Shown here one piece after another: positions 1-9,029 of a stretch of 64,000 bases of DNA. The stretch lies in the NCBI GenBank assembly GCA_900470285.1, contig UCAG01000013.1, forward strand, positions 326 through 64,325, given 5' to 3'. The notes beneath the pieces were generated by a model, which was given only the letters and a program-made list of their open reading frames with translations, was not told the DNA's origin and searched no databases. Position 1 is the stretch's first letter. The number at the start of each line of letters is the position of its first letter. A program made the translations under genes and the position numbers. The DNA comes from Hyphomicrobiales bacterium. GTDB taxonomy: Bacteria > Pseudomonadota > Alphaproteobacteria > Rhizobiales > Rhizobiaceae.

Positions 1-2523
1 ACGGATGCGGCAGGCAATGCGGCCGATCCGGTGACAGGCTCTGCCAATTACAGTGTTGATGTGACAGCGCCGGGTGCACCTGCTCTTGAACTGGCAAATG
101 ATACCGGTGTCGACGGCGATGGCATATCGAGTGTTGGTACGGTTACAGTCACTAATCTTGAGAGCGGCGCTCAGTGGGAATACTCGACTGATAATGGTGT
201 GACTTGGAACAATGGGACAGGCACAAGCTTTGTCTTGCCGCAGGGAGATTATGCCGCCGGTGCAGTGCAAGTCCGTCAAACCGACAGTGCCGGTAATACC
301 GGAACAGCCGGCTCGTTAGGCGCTACGTCTATTATCAGCCTTCAAGGCGCAAATGATGCGGCTGATGCGGATATGGGTACTCGTGAATCCGTAACGCATG
401 CCCCTGTGTCGGATGAAAATCTGCAGCTTCTTGGGCTGCTGGATAATGGCAGTCAGGCCGCGGGCATCAGCTTTACTGTGGGGCAGGGCTCCACAGGTGA
501 TATTGTAATCCAGGTCAGTCAAAATGCATTGATCGCTGTTGCTGATGCTTTCAACGTAGAAATCTACGATGCAGCCGGTAATCTTGTTCACGTCCTGACA
601 ACAGGTAACGATCCGCTTGTGGGTGATGTTCTTGGTACAGGAATATTGGGTCTGACAGGGGATAACACTCTTGTTGCCAATATTACCGGACTTGCTCCGG
701 GTGAGTATAAGGTTGTGGTCCGAAAAGGGGAAAGTGCTCTTGGGACATTGCTGGATGCAGACGGTAACGGGGTATCGCTGCAGGAACTCGGACAAGGTGG
801 TGTTGTCCTTGGTCAGGAAAATCAGGCTCTTGTACTGGCCGCTATTGAAAACGCACTGAACGGAGCGCTTTTACCCGGCCTTAATTTGCCTCTGGGAACA
901 GTCGTCAAAAATATTCTGCTGCCTGTTCTTGATACAACGACTGCACTCGGTGCCGGTGATCTTGTTGAAGTGCTGAGTAACAGCCTGAATGCTTTAGGTT
1001 TGTCTCATCTGCTTGATCAGGTGCTTGGTGCTGTTGCGCATGCACTTCTCAATAATACATTGACGCTTATTCAGGATACATCAGTGTCGGTCTCGTTGAC
1101 TGAGCACAGTTTTGCTGATGGCGATACGCCGGTCAGCGGCAATGTGATTGACCCTGATATAAACGCCGACGGAGAGGCCGGAGAAGATCAGGTTGTTCCC
1201 GGAACGAAAGTAACCCAGATTGAGAACAGTGATGGGGAGGTCATACAGCTCAATAACGGAAGTGCCACAATAGAGGGTAATCATGGTACTCTGGTTATCA
1301 ATGCGGATGGTTCATATACCTATACACCGAATGGTAGTCCAGCTTCTGTGGGGCAATCGGATACATTCAGCTATACAATTTCGGACGGCACAAATTCGAC
1401 AACCGCGAATCTGACAATTAATATTGATGGCGCGCTTGTAACGAATGATACTGCACAAGCCGGTATTGAGTATGAGTATCTTGTGACAGCCGGCGTGAAT
1501 ATGAATGATGCGATTAGTGATAGCTGGCTGATCACGCTGTTGCCGCGTGAAAAGATAAGTGCATCATTAACTGTAGCGCAGAACACCACTCAGGATGTTA
1601 CCTTAACCATTGATGCCGGTAATCTGCTAGGTCTCGGCGGTTCGGTTGTGGTCTATGTTGAAGTGCGTACGCCGGGAACAAATACCTGGACGAGCCATGC
1701 GACCTACAATTCATCGCAATTGCTAAGCTTGTTAGGAAGCGGGGGGCCGGGTAAAATTCTGGTTCCTGATCTGGATGCGGGTGAATATCGCATCAGAACC
1801 GTTACCACAGGGGTTGGTGTTGCCGGAAGTTTCTCGGTGGACATTACTTCTGAAGTTACTCATCTTGATCAATATGCACCAAATCCTCACGCATTTTCTG
1901 CTCATGGCGATTTGTTTGCAAATGATCTTGTGGGTGCGGACATTCCGCCATTGTCGATCTCTCATGATGGCACAACATTTATCAATGTTGTATCCGGCAC
2001 GCCGCAGGTTGTTCAGGGGGCATATGGTTCGCTGCAAATCAATGCAGATGGTACATATACCTACACACCTGATAGCCGTGCTTCTGTTGGGGGCGAATAT
2101 ACGGATACATTTACGTACCGTATTGAACATAACGGAACTTATCAGGAAGCAACGCTGACTGTAACAATCAATACGACTGTTCAGGGTGACACTGTAGATT
2201 CCGGTGCAGCAATGGTTGCGTTCTCCATTGATGATGCGGATGTTGTTCCTATGAACGACTTGCTGGCGGATGCAGATGACACTCCGGCCGGACAAGATCA
2301 TAATATGGCAGATCTTCTACAAGACTTTGCCCTTGATGATGGCGGCAATGATGTGACGCTGCCGTTCAGCGATACAATGTCTGATGAATTTGAACCTGCG
2401 AGTATTTTCACAGAAAATCTCACGGCGCCTCTGACGACAATGATACCGGAAGATCCGCTTGCTCATTTGGTCCTGGACCCTCTGATCAAGGATGATGACT
2501 TACATTCGATGCATATAGCCTGA
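1..2523 (+). CDS. Large repeat adhesin secreted by type I system, C-terminal part (5' end outside window)
   Basis: The reading frame is open from base 1, so only the last 840 residues of a much larger protein are seen. The sequence is rich in Gly, Asp, Thr, Asn and Val and has beta-sandwich, Ig-like/VCBS-like character. Two copies of an 'NADG(S/T)YTYTP' strand motif lie about 245 residues apart, each inside a cadherin-like/tandem-95 type domain. A jelly-roll-like 'GEYKVVV' or 'GEYRIRT' segment also occurs twice. The tail is acidic and ends in DDDLHSMHIA; no GGxGxD calcium nonapeptides are visible in this part. The TolC, ABC and HlyD genes follow directly, as in BapA/LapA biofilm adhesin loci, so a surface-attachment role is inferred. 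The missing N-terminus prevents checking for a retention module. Confidence 0.75.
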   Translation, partial: TDAAGNAADPVTGSANYSVDVTAPGAPALELANDTGVDGDGISSVGTVTVTNLESGAQWEYSTDNGVTWNNGTGTSFVLPQGDYAAGAVQVRQTDSAGNTGTAGSLGATSIISLQGANDAADADMGTRESVTHAPVSDENLQLLGLLDNGSQAAGISFTVGQGSTGDIVIQVSQNALIAVADAFNVEIYDAAGNLVHVLTTGNDPLVGDVLGTGILGLTGDNTLVANITGLAPGEYKVVVRKGESALGTLLDADGNGVSLQELGQGGVVLGQENQALVLAAIENALNGALLPGLNLPLGTVVKNILLPVLDTTTALGAGDLVEVLSNSLNALGLSHLLDQVLGAVAHALLNNTLTLIQDTSVSVSLTEHSFADGDTPVSGNVIDPDINADGEAGEDQVVPGTKVTQIENSDGEVIQLNNGSATIEGNHGTLVINADGSYTYTPNGSPASVGQSDTFSYTISDGTNSTTANLTINIDGALVTNDTAQAGIEYEYLVTAGVNMNDAISDSWLITLLPREKISASLTVAQNTTQDVTLTIDAGNLLGLGGSVVVYVEVRTPGTNTWTSHATYNSSQLLSLLGSGGPGKILVPDLDAGEYRIRTVTTGVGVAGSFSVDITSEVTHLDQYAPNPHAFSAHGDLFANDLVGADIPPLSISHDGTTFINVVSGTPQVVQGAYGSLQINADGTYTYTPDSRASVGGEYTDTFTYRIEHNGTYQEATLTVTINTTVQGDTVDSGAAMVAFSIDDADVVPMNDLLADADDTPAGQDHNMADLLQDFALDDGGNDVTLPFSDTMSDEFEPASIFTENLTAPLTTMIPEDPLAHLVLDPLIKDDDLHSMHIA

Positions 2524-2534
2524 TCAATATTTTG

Positions 2535-2566
2535 ACCTCCGCTGCGGCTTAAATCGTGGCGGAGGT
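2535..2566 (+). terminator. Hairpin between adhesin and exporter genes
   Basis: An 8-bp perfect inverted repeat, ACCTCCGC and GCGGAGGT, with a 16-base loop starts 12 bases after the adhesin stop. There is no T-run after it, so it may be a partial terminator or a 3' stabiliser that lowers expression of the exporter genes relative to the adhesin. Confidence 0.4.
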
Positions 2567-2606
2567 TAACTGCAGCTTTCAGGGGACTGAGCATAACGGA
2601 TTGTAA

Positions 2607-4073
2607 ATGCAGAAAAATACGGTCTTAGGACGTTTGACAATTATAATGTTGTTTTTCTTTCTTTTGTCTGGTTGCCAGACATCAGAGGCTGAACTTGTAC
2701 CTTCTTCAAAAAAAACTGTGCTGCCAAAAACCGCAGAGATATCCTCATCGGATACTATCAATAAAAATGCTGCAGCCGCTGATCATTCAAGTCATTCTGA
2801 CGTAAGTAGTAAAGCTGGTTCGAAGCGCGCAGATAACGGCTCTCTTACTCTGGAGACTGCAGTCCGGCGGGCTGTCGCATGGCATCCGGCAGTGGACGAG
2901 GCAACCGGACGGATTTACGAGGCAGATGAGCGTATACGGGCTGCTGAAGCCGGATATTACCCCCAGTTAAAGGCGGGCATTGGTTCAGGCTATCAAAGTC
3001 GCAACCGTGATAGCTGGCGGCCGGATTTTAATATTACCGCTTCGCAATTATTGTATGATTTTGGCAAAGTCTCAGGCTCGGTAAATTTTGAGAAGGCGGG
3101 GAAAAATCTCAATCATGCACGTCTTCTGGCTGCCGTGGACAATCTTTCACGAGACACAGCCAATGCGCTGATAGAAGTACAGCGGTATGAGCAGCTGTCT
3201 GGTTTCGCACGGGCACAAGTCGAAGGGGTGAAACGTATCGCCGGTCTGGTTGAAGAACGGACGAATAAGGGCGCGAGCACCATGTCGGACAAAGTTCAGG
3301 CCGATGCGCGCGTCGAAACCGCGTTAGCGACCCAATTGCAATATCAGTCTGAACTTGATCGTTGGCAAGTGGCCTTAGGTTCTTTGATTGGCAGTGCTTC
3401 TGCCCGTCCTGTTTCAGATGTCCCTGCATGGCTCAGCAAATCATGCGACGTGGCTAGTCCTGTGTGGGAGGATGTGCCTGCAATGCTTCAGGCTGAGGCT
3501 GAAAAAGAAGAAGCTAAGGCACAGCTGTCGATGAATAAAGCAGAAGCGTTGCCGACTGTTTCTCTTGAAGCATCCACAAACTATGATCTCAATGGATCAT
3601 ATAATAACACGACTGATCGTGATCGCCGGCTGGATTACAGCGTGGGGCTGAATGTATCTTCCAGCTTGTATAATGGCGGCAGAACCAATGCGAAGAAAAG
3701 AGCTGCGGCATATGCTTTGGAAACAGCGGATGCTGCAATCAGAAGAGCGCGTTATGATGTGCAGCGCAATTTGATGGAAGCACGTAGTCAGATAGGTTCA
3801 TTAAGCCGGTTACAAGGTTCTTTAAAGACGCGCGCGAGCATGATGGTACAGACACGAGATCTCTACCGCGAGCAATATTTAGAGCTTGGTACCCGTACTC
3901 TGCTGGACTTATTAAATGCGGAGCAAGAGCTGCATGAATCCCGTTTTCAGCTTGCCAATACTGAACATGATTTGCGTTTGTTAAATATTGGCTGCCTTTA
4001 TAATTCAGGTAAGCTCAGGAACAGTTTTGGTATTAATCCGGACACACTGCGCGGAGGGGCGACGGTTCAATGA
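2607..4073 (+). CDS. TolC-family outer-membrane channel of type I secretion (LapE-like)
   Basis: The 488-residue protein begins with a lipoprotein signal: a hydrophobic stretch at residues 9-20 and a lipobox LSGC with Cys23 as the lipidated residue. The mature part has two long, helix-rich, Ala/Glu/Arg-rich halves, with 'LETAVRRAVAWHPAV' near residue 90 and a second half from about 290, as in TolC-family efflux channels. It would form the outer-membrane exit duct for the upstream adhesin. The stop overlaps the start of the ABC gene (ATGA), so the two are probably translationally coupled. The Ser/Lys-rich linker after the lipobox (residues 30-75) is longer than usual. Substrate assignment comes from gene order. 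Confidence 0.85.
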   Translation: MQKNTVLGRLTIIMLFFFLLSGCQTSEAELVPSSKKTVLPKTAEISSSDTINKNAAAADHSSHSDVSSKAGSKRADNGSLTLETAVRRAVAWHPAVDEATGRIYEADERIRAAEAGYYPQLKAGIGSGYQSRNRDSWRPDFNITASQLLYDFGKVSGSVNFEKAGKNLNHARLLAAVDNLSRDTANALIEVQRYEQLSGFARAQVEGVKRIAGLVEERTNKGASTMSDKVQADARVETALATQLQYQSELDRWQVALGSLIGSASARPVSDVPAWLSKSCDVASPVWEDVPAMLQAEAEKEEAKAQLSMNKAEALPTVSLEASTNYDLNGSYNNTTDRDRRLDYSVGLNVSSSLYNGGRTNAKKRAAAYALETADAAIRRARYDVQRNLMEARSQIGSLSRLQGSLKTRASMMVQTRDLYREQYLELGTRTLLDLLNAEQELHESRFQLANTEHDLRLLNIGCLYNSGKLRNSFGINPDTLRGGATVQ

Positions 4074-6274
4074 AGGGCGGTGATGTTTCAAGAGAAGAAC
4101 TCAAATTAAACTCCGGCATAACTAATCAGGAGGCTGACAGACAGTTTCATGATGATATGTGGCTGGAATCTTTATCTTTAATAGCGAAATACTATCGTCT
4201 TCCTATTTCCCCGGAGAGTTTGCGCTTGACTGCACAGGCAGATGACGGTTCCGGCGATGAAGTAAAAATCCGTACAATTGCCCGGCGTATCGGATTAAGC
4301 GTTAAGCTCATAGAGCGACCGCAAATAGAACTTTCTGCTTGGCATGTGCCCTTCGTGCTTGAATTGCAAGGCGGGCAGCTGGCTGTTGTTCATAAAATCT
4401 CCCAAGGCCAGATGGCAGGCGTCTGGCTGAGCGGCGATCAGGGATTGGAACACCAGTTTCCGCTCGACGAGCTGCTTTTAAAAACCCAGCGTGTTTTACT
4501 TGCCCGTCTATCAAAAAGTGCTCCTGATGTGCGGGTTGATGCTTATATCAAACCATATGAAGATAACTGGCTGAAGCGGATAATTTTCAGTGATCTAAAG
4601 TCATACAGCCATGTGATGATTGCTTCACTCATCGCAAATACATTGGGATTGGCCGGCATTATTTTCTCAATGCAGATATATGACCGTGTTATTCCTGCTC
4701 AGTCATTTAATACATTATATGTGCTTTTTAGCGGGGTCGTTCTGGCAATCGCATTTGATTTTATGATGCGCAGAACCCGCATGAGCATAATTGATATGCT
4801 TGGAAAAAAAGCAGATCTGCAAATGTCTGATGTGGTTTTCGGGCATGCTTTGAGAATTAAAAACCGCGCCCGACCGGCCTCCACCGGCTCTTTCATTTCG
4901 CAGTTGCGCGACATTGAACAGGTGCGGGAGTTGCTGACGTCAACAACGGTCGCTGCAATAGCGGATTTACCTTTTTTCCTGCTGTTTCTTATATTGTTTT
5001 GGTGGCTGACAGGATCACTTGTTTTTATCCCTCTTGCCGCTCTCGCCGCTTTGCTGTTGCCGGGAATTCTTTTGCAGCCGCGACTGCGCAGACATGCCAA
5101 TGAGGCTATGCGCGAAGCCTCCTTGAGGAATGCCATGCTTCTGGAAACTGTTCAGGGCATTGAAGATATTAAGTCCCTGCAGGCAGAGAGCCGTTTTCAA
5201 CAGCAATGGAACCATTTTAATGCGGTAACCGGTGAAGCGCAGATCCGGTTGCGTTCAGTGACGAACACACTGGGTGTCTGGACACAAAATGTGCAGGCGG
5301 GTGTTTATGCGCTGACTGTTTTTATCGGTGCGCCTATGGTGATCAGCGGAGATCTTACGACCGGTGCTTTAGTGGGCGCTTCAATCCTTGGCTCAAGAAT
5401 GCTGGCGCCTATGGGACAAATCTCTCAAATTGCTGGCCGTTTTCAGCATGCAAGGATTGCCAAGAAAGGTCTTGATGATCTGATGCGGATGCCTGTTGAT
5501 CATCCTGATCATGAAAACCGCATTCATTGTCCGAATATATCGGGTTCCTATAGTTTTAAAAACGCGCTGTTCCGCTACGGCGGCCAAGACACGCCCCCTG
5601 TGCTTTTGGTGAAAAAACTACAAGTAAAACAGGGGGAGCATATTGCTGTTCTGGGGCGGAACGGGGCAGGCAAGTCGACATTACTGATGGCAATGTCCGG
5701 ATTGCTGGATGCCTGTGACGGCGAGGTCTTGCTGGATAATTTGTCATTGCCCCAGATTGATCCTGCGGATGTGCGGCGCGATGTCGGCTTGTTGACGCAG
5801 AACTCACGGCTTTTCTTCGGAACACTGCGTGAGAATATTACTATGGGTGCACCTTATGCGTCTGATGAGCAAATTCAACGCGTGCTTGTCATGGTTGGCG
5901 TTGATGGCTTTATCAAGAAACTACCTGAAGGGCTTGAACATCTTGTTCAGGAGGGCGGAGCCGGTCTTTCAGGCGGGCAGAAACAAGCAATTTTGTTAGC
6001 TCGCTTATTGATCCGTGATCCGGCGGTTATTTTGCTTGATGAGCCGACATCCTCGATGGATGAAGCGACCGAACGGCATTTCATCGAACAATTTTCGAAA
6101 TGGAGCACAGGGCGTACGGTCGTTATTGCAACACATCGCATGCGGGTATTGGAACTGATCAATCGGTTGCTAGTCGTCGAGAATGGTCAGATTGCTTTGG
6201 ATGACACAAAAGAGCGTGGTCTGCAGACATTGTTCGGCATGAGCAAAGTTGCAATGCCCAAAACAGAACTGTGA
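4070..6274 (+). CDS. Type I secretion ABC transporter with degenerate C39-like domain (LapB/HlyB-like)
   Basis: At 734 residues it has the standard length of an HlyB/LapB-type exporter. Residues about 20-145 form a peptidase-C39-like domain. The catalytic Cys position, expected just before 'LIAKYYR', reads DDMWLES, so it should bind but not cleave its cargo. A six-helix membrane domain spans about 180-450. The nucleotide-binding domain has Walker A GRNGAGKST (about 528), signature LSGGQKQ (about 633), Walker B VILLDEPTSS (about 652) and the H-loop ATHR. It overlaps its neighbours by 4 bases on both sides (ATGA and GTGA), forming a tight export operon. The probable cargo is the adhesin encoded upstream. 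Confidence 0.9.
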   Translation: MKGGDVSREELKLNSGITNQEADRQFHDDMWLESLSLIAKYYRLPISPESLRLTAQADDGSGDEVKIRTIARRIGLSVKLIERPQIELSAWHVPFVLELQGGQLAVVHKISQGQMAGVWLSGDQGLEHQFPLDELLLKTQRVLLARLSKSAPDVRVDAYIKPYEDNWLKRIIFSDLKSYSHVMIASLIANTLGLAGIIFSMQIYDRVIPAQSFNTLYVLFSGVVLAIAFDFMMRRTRMSIIDMLGKKADLQMSDVVFGHALRIKNRARPASTGSFISQLRDIEQVRELLTSTTVAAIADLPFFLLFLILFWWLTGSLVFIPLAALAALLLPGILLQPRLRRHANEAMREASLRNAMLLETVQGIEDIKSLQAESRFQQQWNHFNAVTGEAQIRLRSVTNTLGVWTQNVQAGVYALTVFIGAPMVISGDLTTGALVGASILGSRMLAPMGQISQIAGRFQHARIAKKGLDDLMRMPVDHPDHENRIHCPNISGSYSFKNALFRYGGQDTPPVLLVKKLQVKQGEHIAVLGRNGAGKSTLLMAMSGLLDACDGEVLLDNLSLPQIDPADVRRDVGLLTQNSRLFFGTLRENITMGAPYASDEQIQRVLVMVGVDGFIKKLPEGLEHLVQEGGAGLSGGQKQAILLARLLIRDPAVILLDEPTSSMDEATERHFIEQFSKWSTGRTVVIATHRMRVLELINRLLVVENGQIALDDTKERGLQTLFGMSKVAMPKTEL

Positions 6275-7473
6275 GGAAACCGATGGCTGCCATTGGTGAC
6301 GATTTTGAAAACTGGGTAAACGGAAGTCAGGACGGCCAAAGACTTAACCGTTCCAAAAAACTTGTCCGGCTCGTCTTTCTGCTTTTCCTCGTCATGCTGA
6401 TCTGGGCTTACTGGGCAGTGCTTGATGAGGTATCCACCGGTACGGGCAAAGTCGTACCGACATCACAAGAGCAGGTGATACAGTCACTGGAAGGCGGTGT
6501 TTTGGCTAAGCTGTATGTCCGGCAGGATGATGTCGTCGAGCCGGGTCAAATTCTTGCACAACTTGATCCTACGGTTACAGAAGCGACGGTGCAGGAAAGC
6601 GCAGCTAAATATCGGGCGGCACTTGCCAGCTCTGCCCGTTTGACCTCAGAGGTTAATGGTACGGAAGTTGCATTTCATCAGGATCTTAATGGTTTTCCTG
6701 AGCTGATTGCATCAGAAACAAAATTATATGAAGCCCGTCGCCGCAGCTTAACAGAGTCGTTGAATTGGATCGCTGAATCTAAAAAGCTTGTTGAGGACGA
6801 ACTGGCGATCAGTCAGTCGCTGACTAAAATGGGTGCAGCGAGTAACGTGGAAGTTATTCGCTTGAAACGACAGCTGGTAGAGCTGCAGCTGAAAGAAACA
6901 GAGGTACAATCGGATTATATTGTAAAAGCCCGTGAAGAGCTGGCAAAAGCAAATGCGGATGTTGAGGCGCTTTCATCTGTTATTCGCGGTCGTTCAGATT
7001 CACTTCAACGAATGACCTTGCGCTCACCGGTACGCGGTATTGTTAAAAATATTGAGGTCTCAACCGTAGGCGGCGTGGTTCCGCCAAATGGTAAGCTGAT
7101 GATTATTGTTCCGCTTGATGAGCAGCTTCTGGTTGAGACCCGTGTTTCACCACGGGATATTGCATATATCCACCCGCAACAAAGGGCCAGCGTTAAGATT
7201 ACGGCTTATGATTACGCAATTTATGGAGGGATGGAGGGTAAGGTTGTCAGTATCTCTCCGGATACGATCCAAAATGAAGTAAAGCCGGAAGAGTTTTATT
7301 ACCGCGTTTTTATTAAGACGGAAACTGACGCTCTTTTTAACAAGAATAATGAGCGGTTTCCGATCGTGCCGGGGATGGTGGCATCAGTCGATATTCATAC
7401 CGGCAGTAAAACTGTGTTCGAGTATCTCGTGAAGCCATTCAACAAAGCAGGCGAGGCTTTGAGAGAACGATAA
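6271..7473 (+). CDS. HlyD-family type I secretion membrane fusion protein (LapC-like)
   Basis: This 400-residue protein has a short cytoplasmic N-terminus, one membrane helix at about residues 30-50 and a periplasmic part. That part carries the biotinyl-lipoyl-like half-motif 'VIQSLEGGVLAKLYVRQDDVV', a long coiled-coil region (about 100-230), the second lipoyl half 'LRSPVRGIVKNI' and a C-terminal beta-barrel. These are family traits of adaptors linking the inner-membrane ABC exporter to TolC. The start is GTG inside a GTGA overlap with the ABC gene; an ATG 12 bases downstream is the alternative. It completes the exporter for the adhesin. Confidence 0.9.
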   Translation: MRKPMAAIGDDFENWVNGSQDGQRLNRSKKLVRLVFLLFLVMLIWAYWAVLDEVSTGTGKVVPTSQEQVIQSLEGGVLAKLYVRQDDVVEPGQILAQLDPTVTEATVQESAAKYRAALASSARLTSEVNGTEVAFHQDLNGFPELIASETKLYEARRRSLTESLNWIAESKKLVEDELAISQSLTKMGAASNVEVIRLKRQLVELQLKETEVQSDYIVKAREELAKANADVEALSSVIRGRSDSLQRMTLRSPVRGIVKNIEVSTVGGVVPPNGKLMIIVPLDEQLLVETRVSPRDIAYIHPQQRASVKITAYDYAIYGGMEGKVVSISPDTIQNEVKPEEFYYRVFIKTETDALFNKNNERFPIVPGMVASVDIHTGSKTVFEYLVKPFNKAGEALRER

Positions 7474-7551
7474 TATTTCAATATTATTATCTTTAATCCT
7501 GATTACTTAGCGTGCTCTGCCGAAATAAGGCCTTAACCCGTTGAGGCTTTA

Positions 7552-7974
7552 TTGGCTCCGCGCTTCAATCCGTCTAAAAGCTCAATAAGTTTTGTTAATA
7601 TAATGTCAGGAAGTTTCTTGCCGAATACGGAAACCCATGAGCCTCAGCTTGAACAGCTTAAGCAAGATATTGCACAACTGCGTCAGGAACTGGTTAGGCT
7701 GAGAAAGCATGAAGCTGCTATTACAGCATTTATAAATACTGCTCAGAAGCGTAATTTCTGGGTGATTTGCATGATTTTGATCGCAACAATAATAGGTTGG
7801 CTGGCAGGGGGCTCGGTTTGGTTGCGGTGGTATGTTCTGCCTGTTACGCTTCTCTTATGCGGTATATTTTCAGCAGGGGCTGGCGCACTGAAATTTTATG
7901 CAACACGTAAGATTGCGAGGCTTGAAGCTGTCGCAGCCAATGCAGAATTTGCCATTTCCGAATTTAAATTTTGA
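7552..7974 (+). CDS. Small two-helix membrane protein of unknown function
   Basis: I do not recognise a family. The frame can start at TTG 7552 (140 residues) or at ATG 7603 (123 residues); neither has a clear Shine-Dalgarno sequence. The protein has a predicted coiled coil, 'LEQLKQDIAQLRQELVRLRKHEAAI', then two adjacent membrane helices (roughly residues 72-92 and 96-115) and a short charged tail with an Ala-rich helix. It lies 78 bases after the secretion operon and before a strong terminator, so it may be co-transcribed with the exporter. No link in function can be shown. Confidence 0.5.
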   Translation: MAPRFNPSKSSISFVNIMSGSFLPNTETHEPQLEQLKQDIAQLRQELVRLRKHEAAITAFINTAQKRNFWVICMILIATIIGWLAGGSVWLRWYVLPVTLLLCGIFSAGAGALKFYATRKIARLEAVAANAEFAISEFKF

Positions 7975-8013
7975 GATTGAATTCAGGTTGGATGCAAATT
8001 GAAGTTTATTATT

Positions 8014-8063
8014 AAACCAGCAATTGCTCTCAAATATGTGTTTGAAAGCAATTGCTGGTTTTT
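8014..8063. terminator. Bidirectional terminator between convergent genes
   Basis: A long inverted repeat with arms AAACCAGCAATTGCT and AGCAATTGCTGGTTT (plus further pairing CTCAAA/TTTGAA near the loop) ends in a T-run on the plus strand and is A-rich before it. It sits between the small membrane protein and the convergent glutathione S-transferase gene. Confidence 0.85.
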
Positions 8064-8076
8064 GCGACAGAAGTGA

Positions 8077-8694
8077 TCAGGTAAGTGGCGACATGACACC
8101 TTTTTGGTATGCCGGACGGGATTTTAGTCCTTCATACCAATCTTCCAGAGCCGGCATTGATGGCCGTTCTATAGGAAATGAGAACCACGAATATGCGATA
8201 GCGCCTAAAGGGATATCTCCAATCCCTAAGTGGCTGCCTGATAAATAAGGTGTTTTTTCCAGCTGAGCATTTGCCATGGCCATCAAAGGCGTACAGTGTT
8301 TAATGCCCAGAGCGATTTCCTCTTCACTGCGCTGCTCGGGACTATGCCGGATCAGGTTCCAGAATAGATCCCGAAAAGGCATTCCGAAAGACAAGGATGC
8401 CCAGTCCATCCATTTTTCAGCCGCATACCAGGTTTGGATATCAGCTGGTGCGAAAGATTCCTGACCGTATTTTTTAGCCAGATAGCGCACAATTACATTG
8501 GATTCCCAAAGCACGAATTCTCCGTCTTCAAGGCAGGGGATGCGGCCATTGGGGTTTTTTGCAAGATATGATGCTTCGTTTACGAGCCCGAATTCACCAC
8601 CTGCCGGAATGGATTCATATTTAAGATTAAGCTCTTCCGCACACCAAAGTACCTTGCGGACATTTGTTGAGTTAGTTCGACCCCATATTTTCAT
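8077..8694 (-). CDS. Glutathione S-transferase family protein
   Basis: The 205-residue protein has the two-domain GST layout. The thioredoxin-fold N-terminus begins 'MKIWGRTNSTNVRKVLWCAEEL' with the 'NPNGRIPCLEDG' cis-Pro loop and 'LWESNVIVRYL' glutathione gamma-glutamyl-binding Glu-Ser pair. The C-terminus is all-helical and ends near 'RPAYQKGVMSPL'. It would conjugate glutathione to, or reduce, small electrophiles in the cytoplasm; the substrate is unknown. ATG 8694 is preferred over the adjacent GTG at 8697 because AAGG lies 7 bases upstream of the ATG. It is a single gene with no operon partner. Confidence 0.85.
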   Translation of the reverse strand: MKIWGRTNSTNVRKVLWCAEELNLKYESIPAGGEFGLVNEASYLAKNPNGRIPCLEDGEFVLWESNVIVRYLAKKYGQESFAPADIQTWYAAEKWMDWASLSFGMPFRDLFWNLIRHSPEQRSEEEIALGIKHCTPLMAMANAQLEKTPYLSGSHLGIGDIPLGAIAYSWFSFPIERPSMPALEDWYEGLKSRPAYQKGVMSPLT

Positions 8695-9029
8695 CACTGC
8701 ACCTTAAAATTATGCAAATAAGCAAGAACCGGATCATCTAAGCGCCGAGTCTAAAGGATGCGCAATGCCTGCGGGATGGTTTCCGGTGCAAGAGGAACAT
8801 AAATTCGGTGCACAGGTTTGATTACGAGAAGCAAGTCAGCCGGTGTGAAGATACGAAGGCACTGAAAGACGAGGCCAGAGAAAACTCCGGAGAGGCAAAT
8901 GCGTAACTATCTGGGTTTGGCGGCTTTAATGTAGGAGAAAAACTACCCGCTTCACCGCAACATAATCAGCATGCATCGTGGCAGTGAACTGCATTTATTC
9001 AAAAGGCTTTGTGGGGGGGGGCTGAGTAA
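8695..9029. other. Gap with coding-like but start-less open frames; possible remnant or repeat
   Basis: No complete gene is visible. On the minus strand the frame 8751-8906 is open for 51 codons (containing '...CLRIFTPADLLLVIKP...') but has no start codon. A second minus-strand frame (containing 'SFSPTLKPPNPDSYAF') and a plus-strand frame (ending 'KALKDEARENSGEANA') are also open over the same bases. This could be a decayed gene or an interspersed repeat. A run of nine G lies at 9013-9021, just beyond the stop of the AraC gene. Confidence 0.35.

Noticed and set aside
9013-9021. Run of nine G near the AraC gene as a phase-variation tract
   Set aside because: It lies beyond the AraC stop codon and outside any promoter I can identify, so slippage would not change a product. 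It could also be a sequencing artefact.
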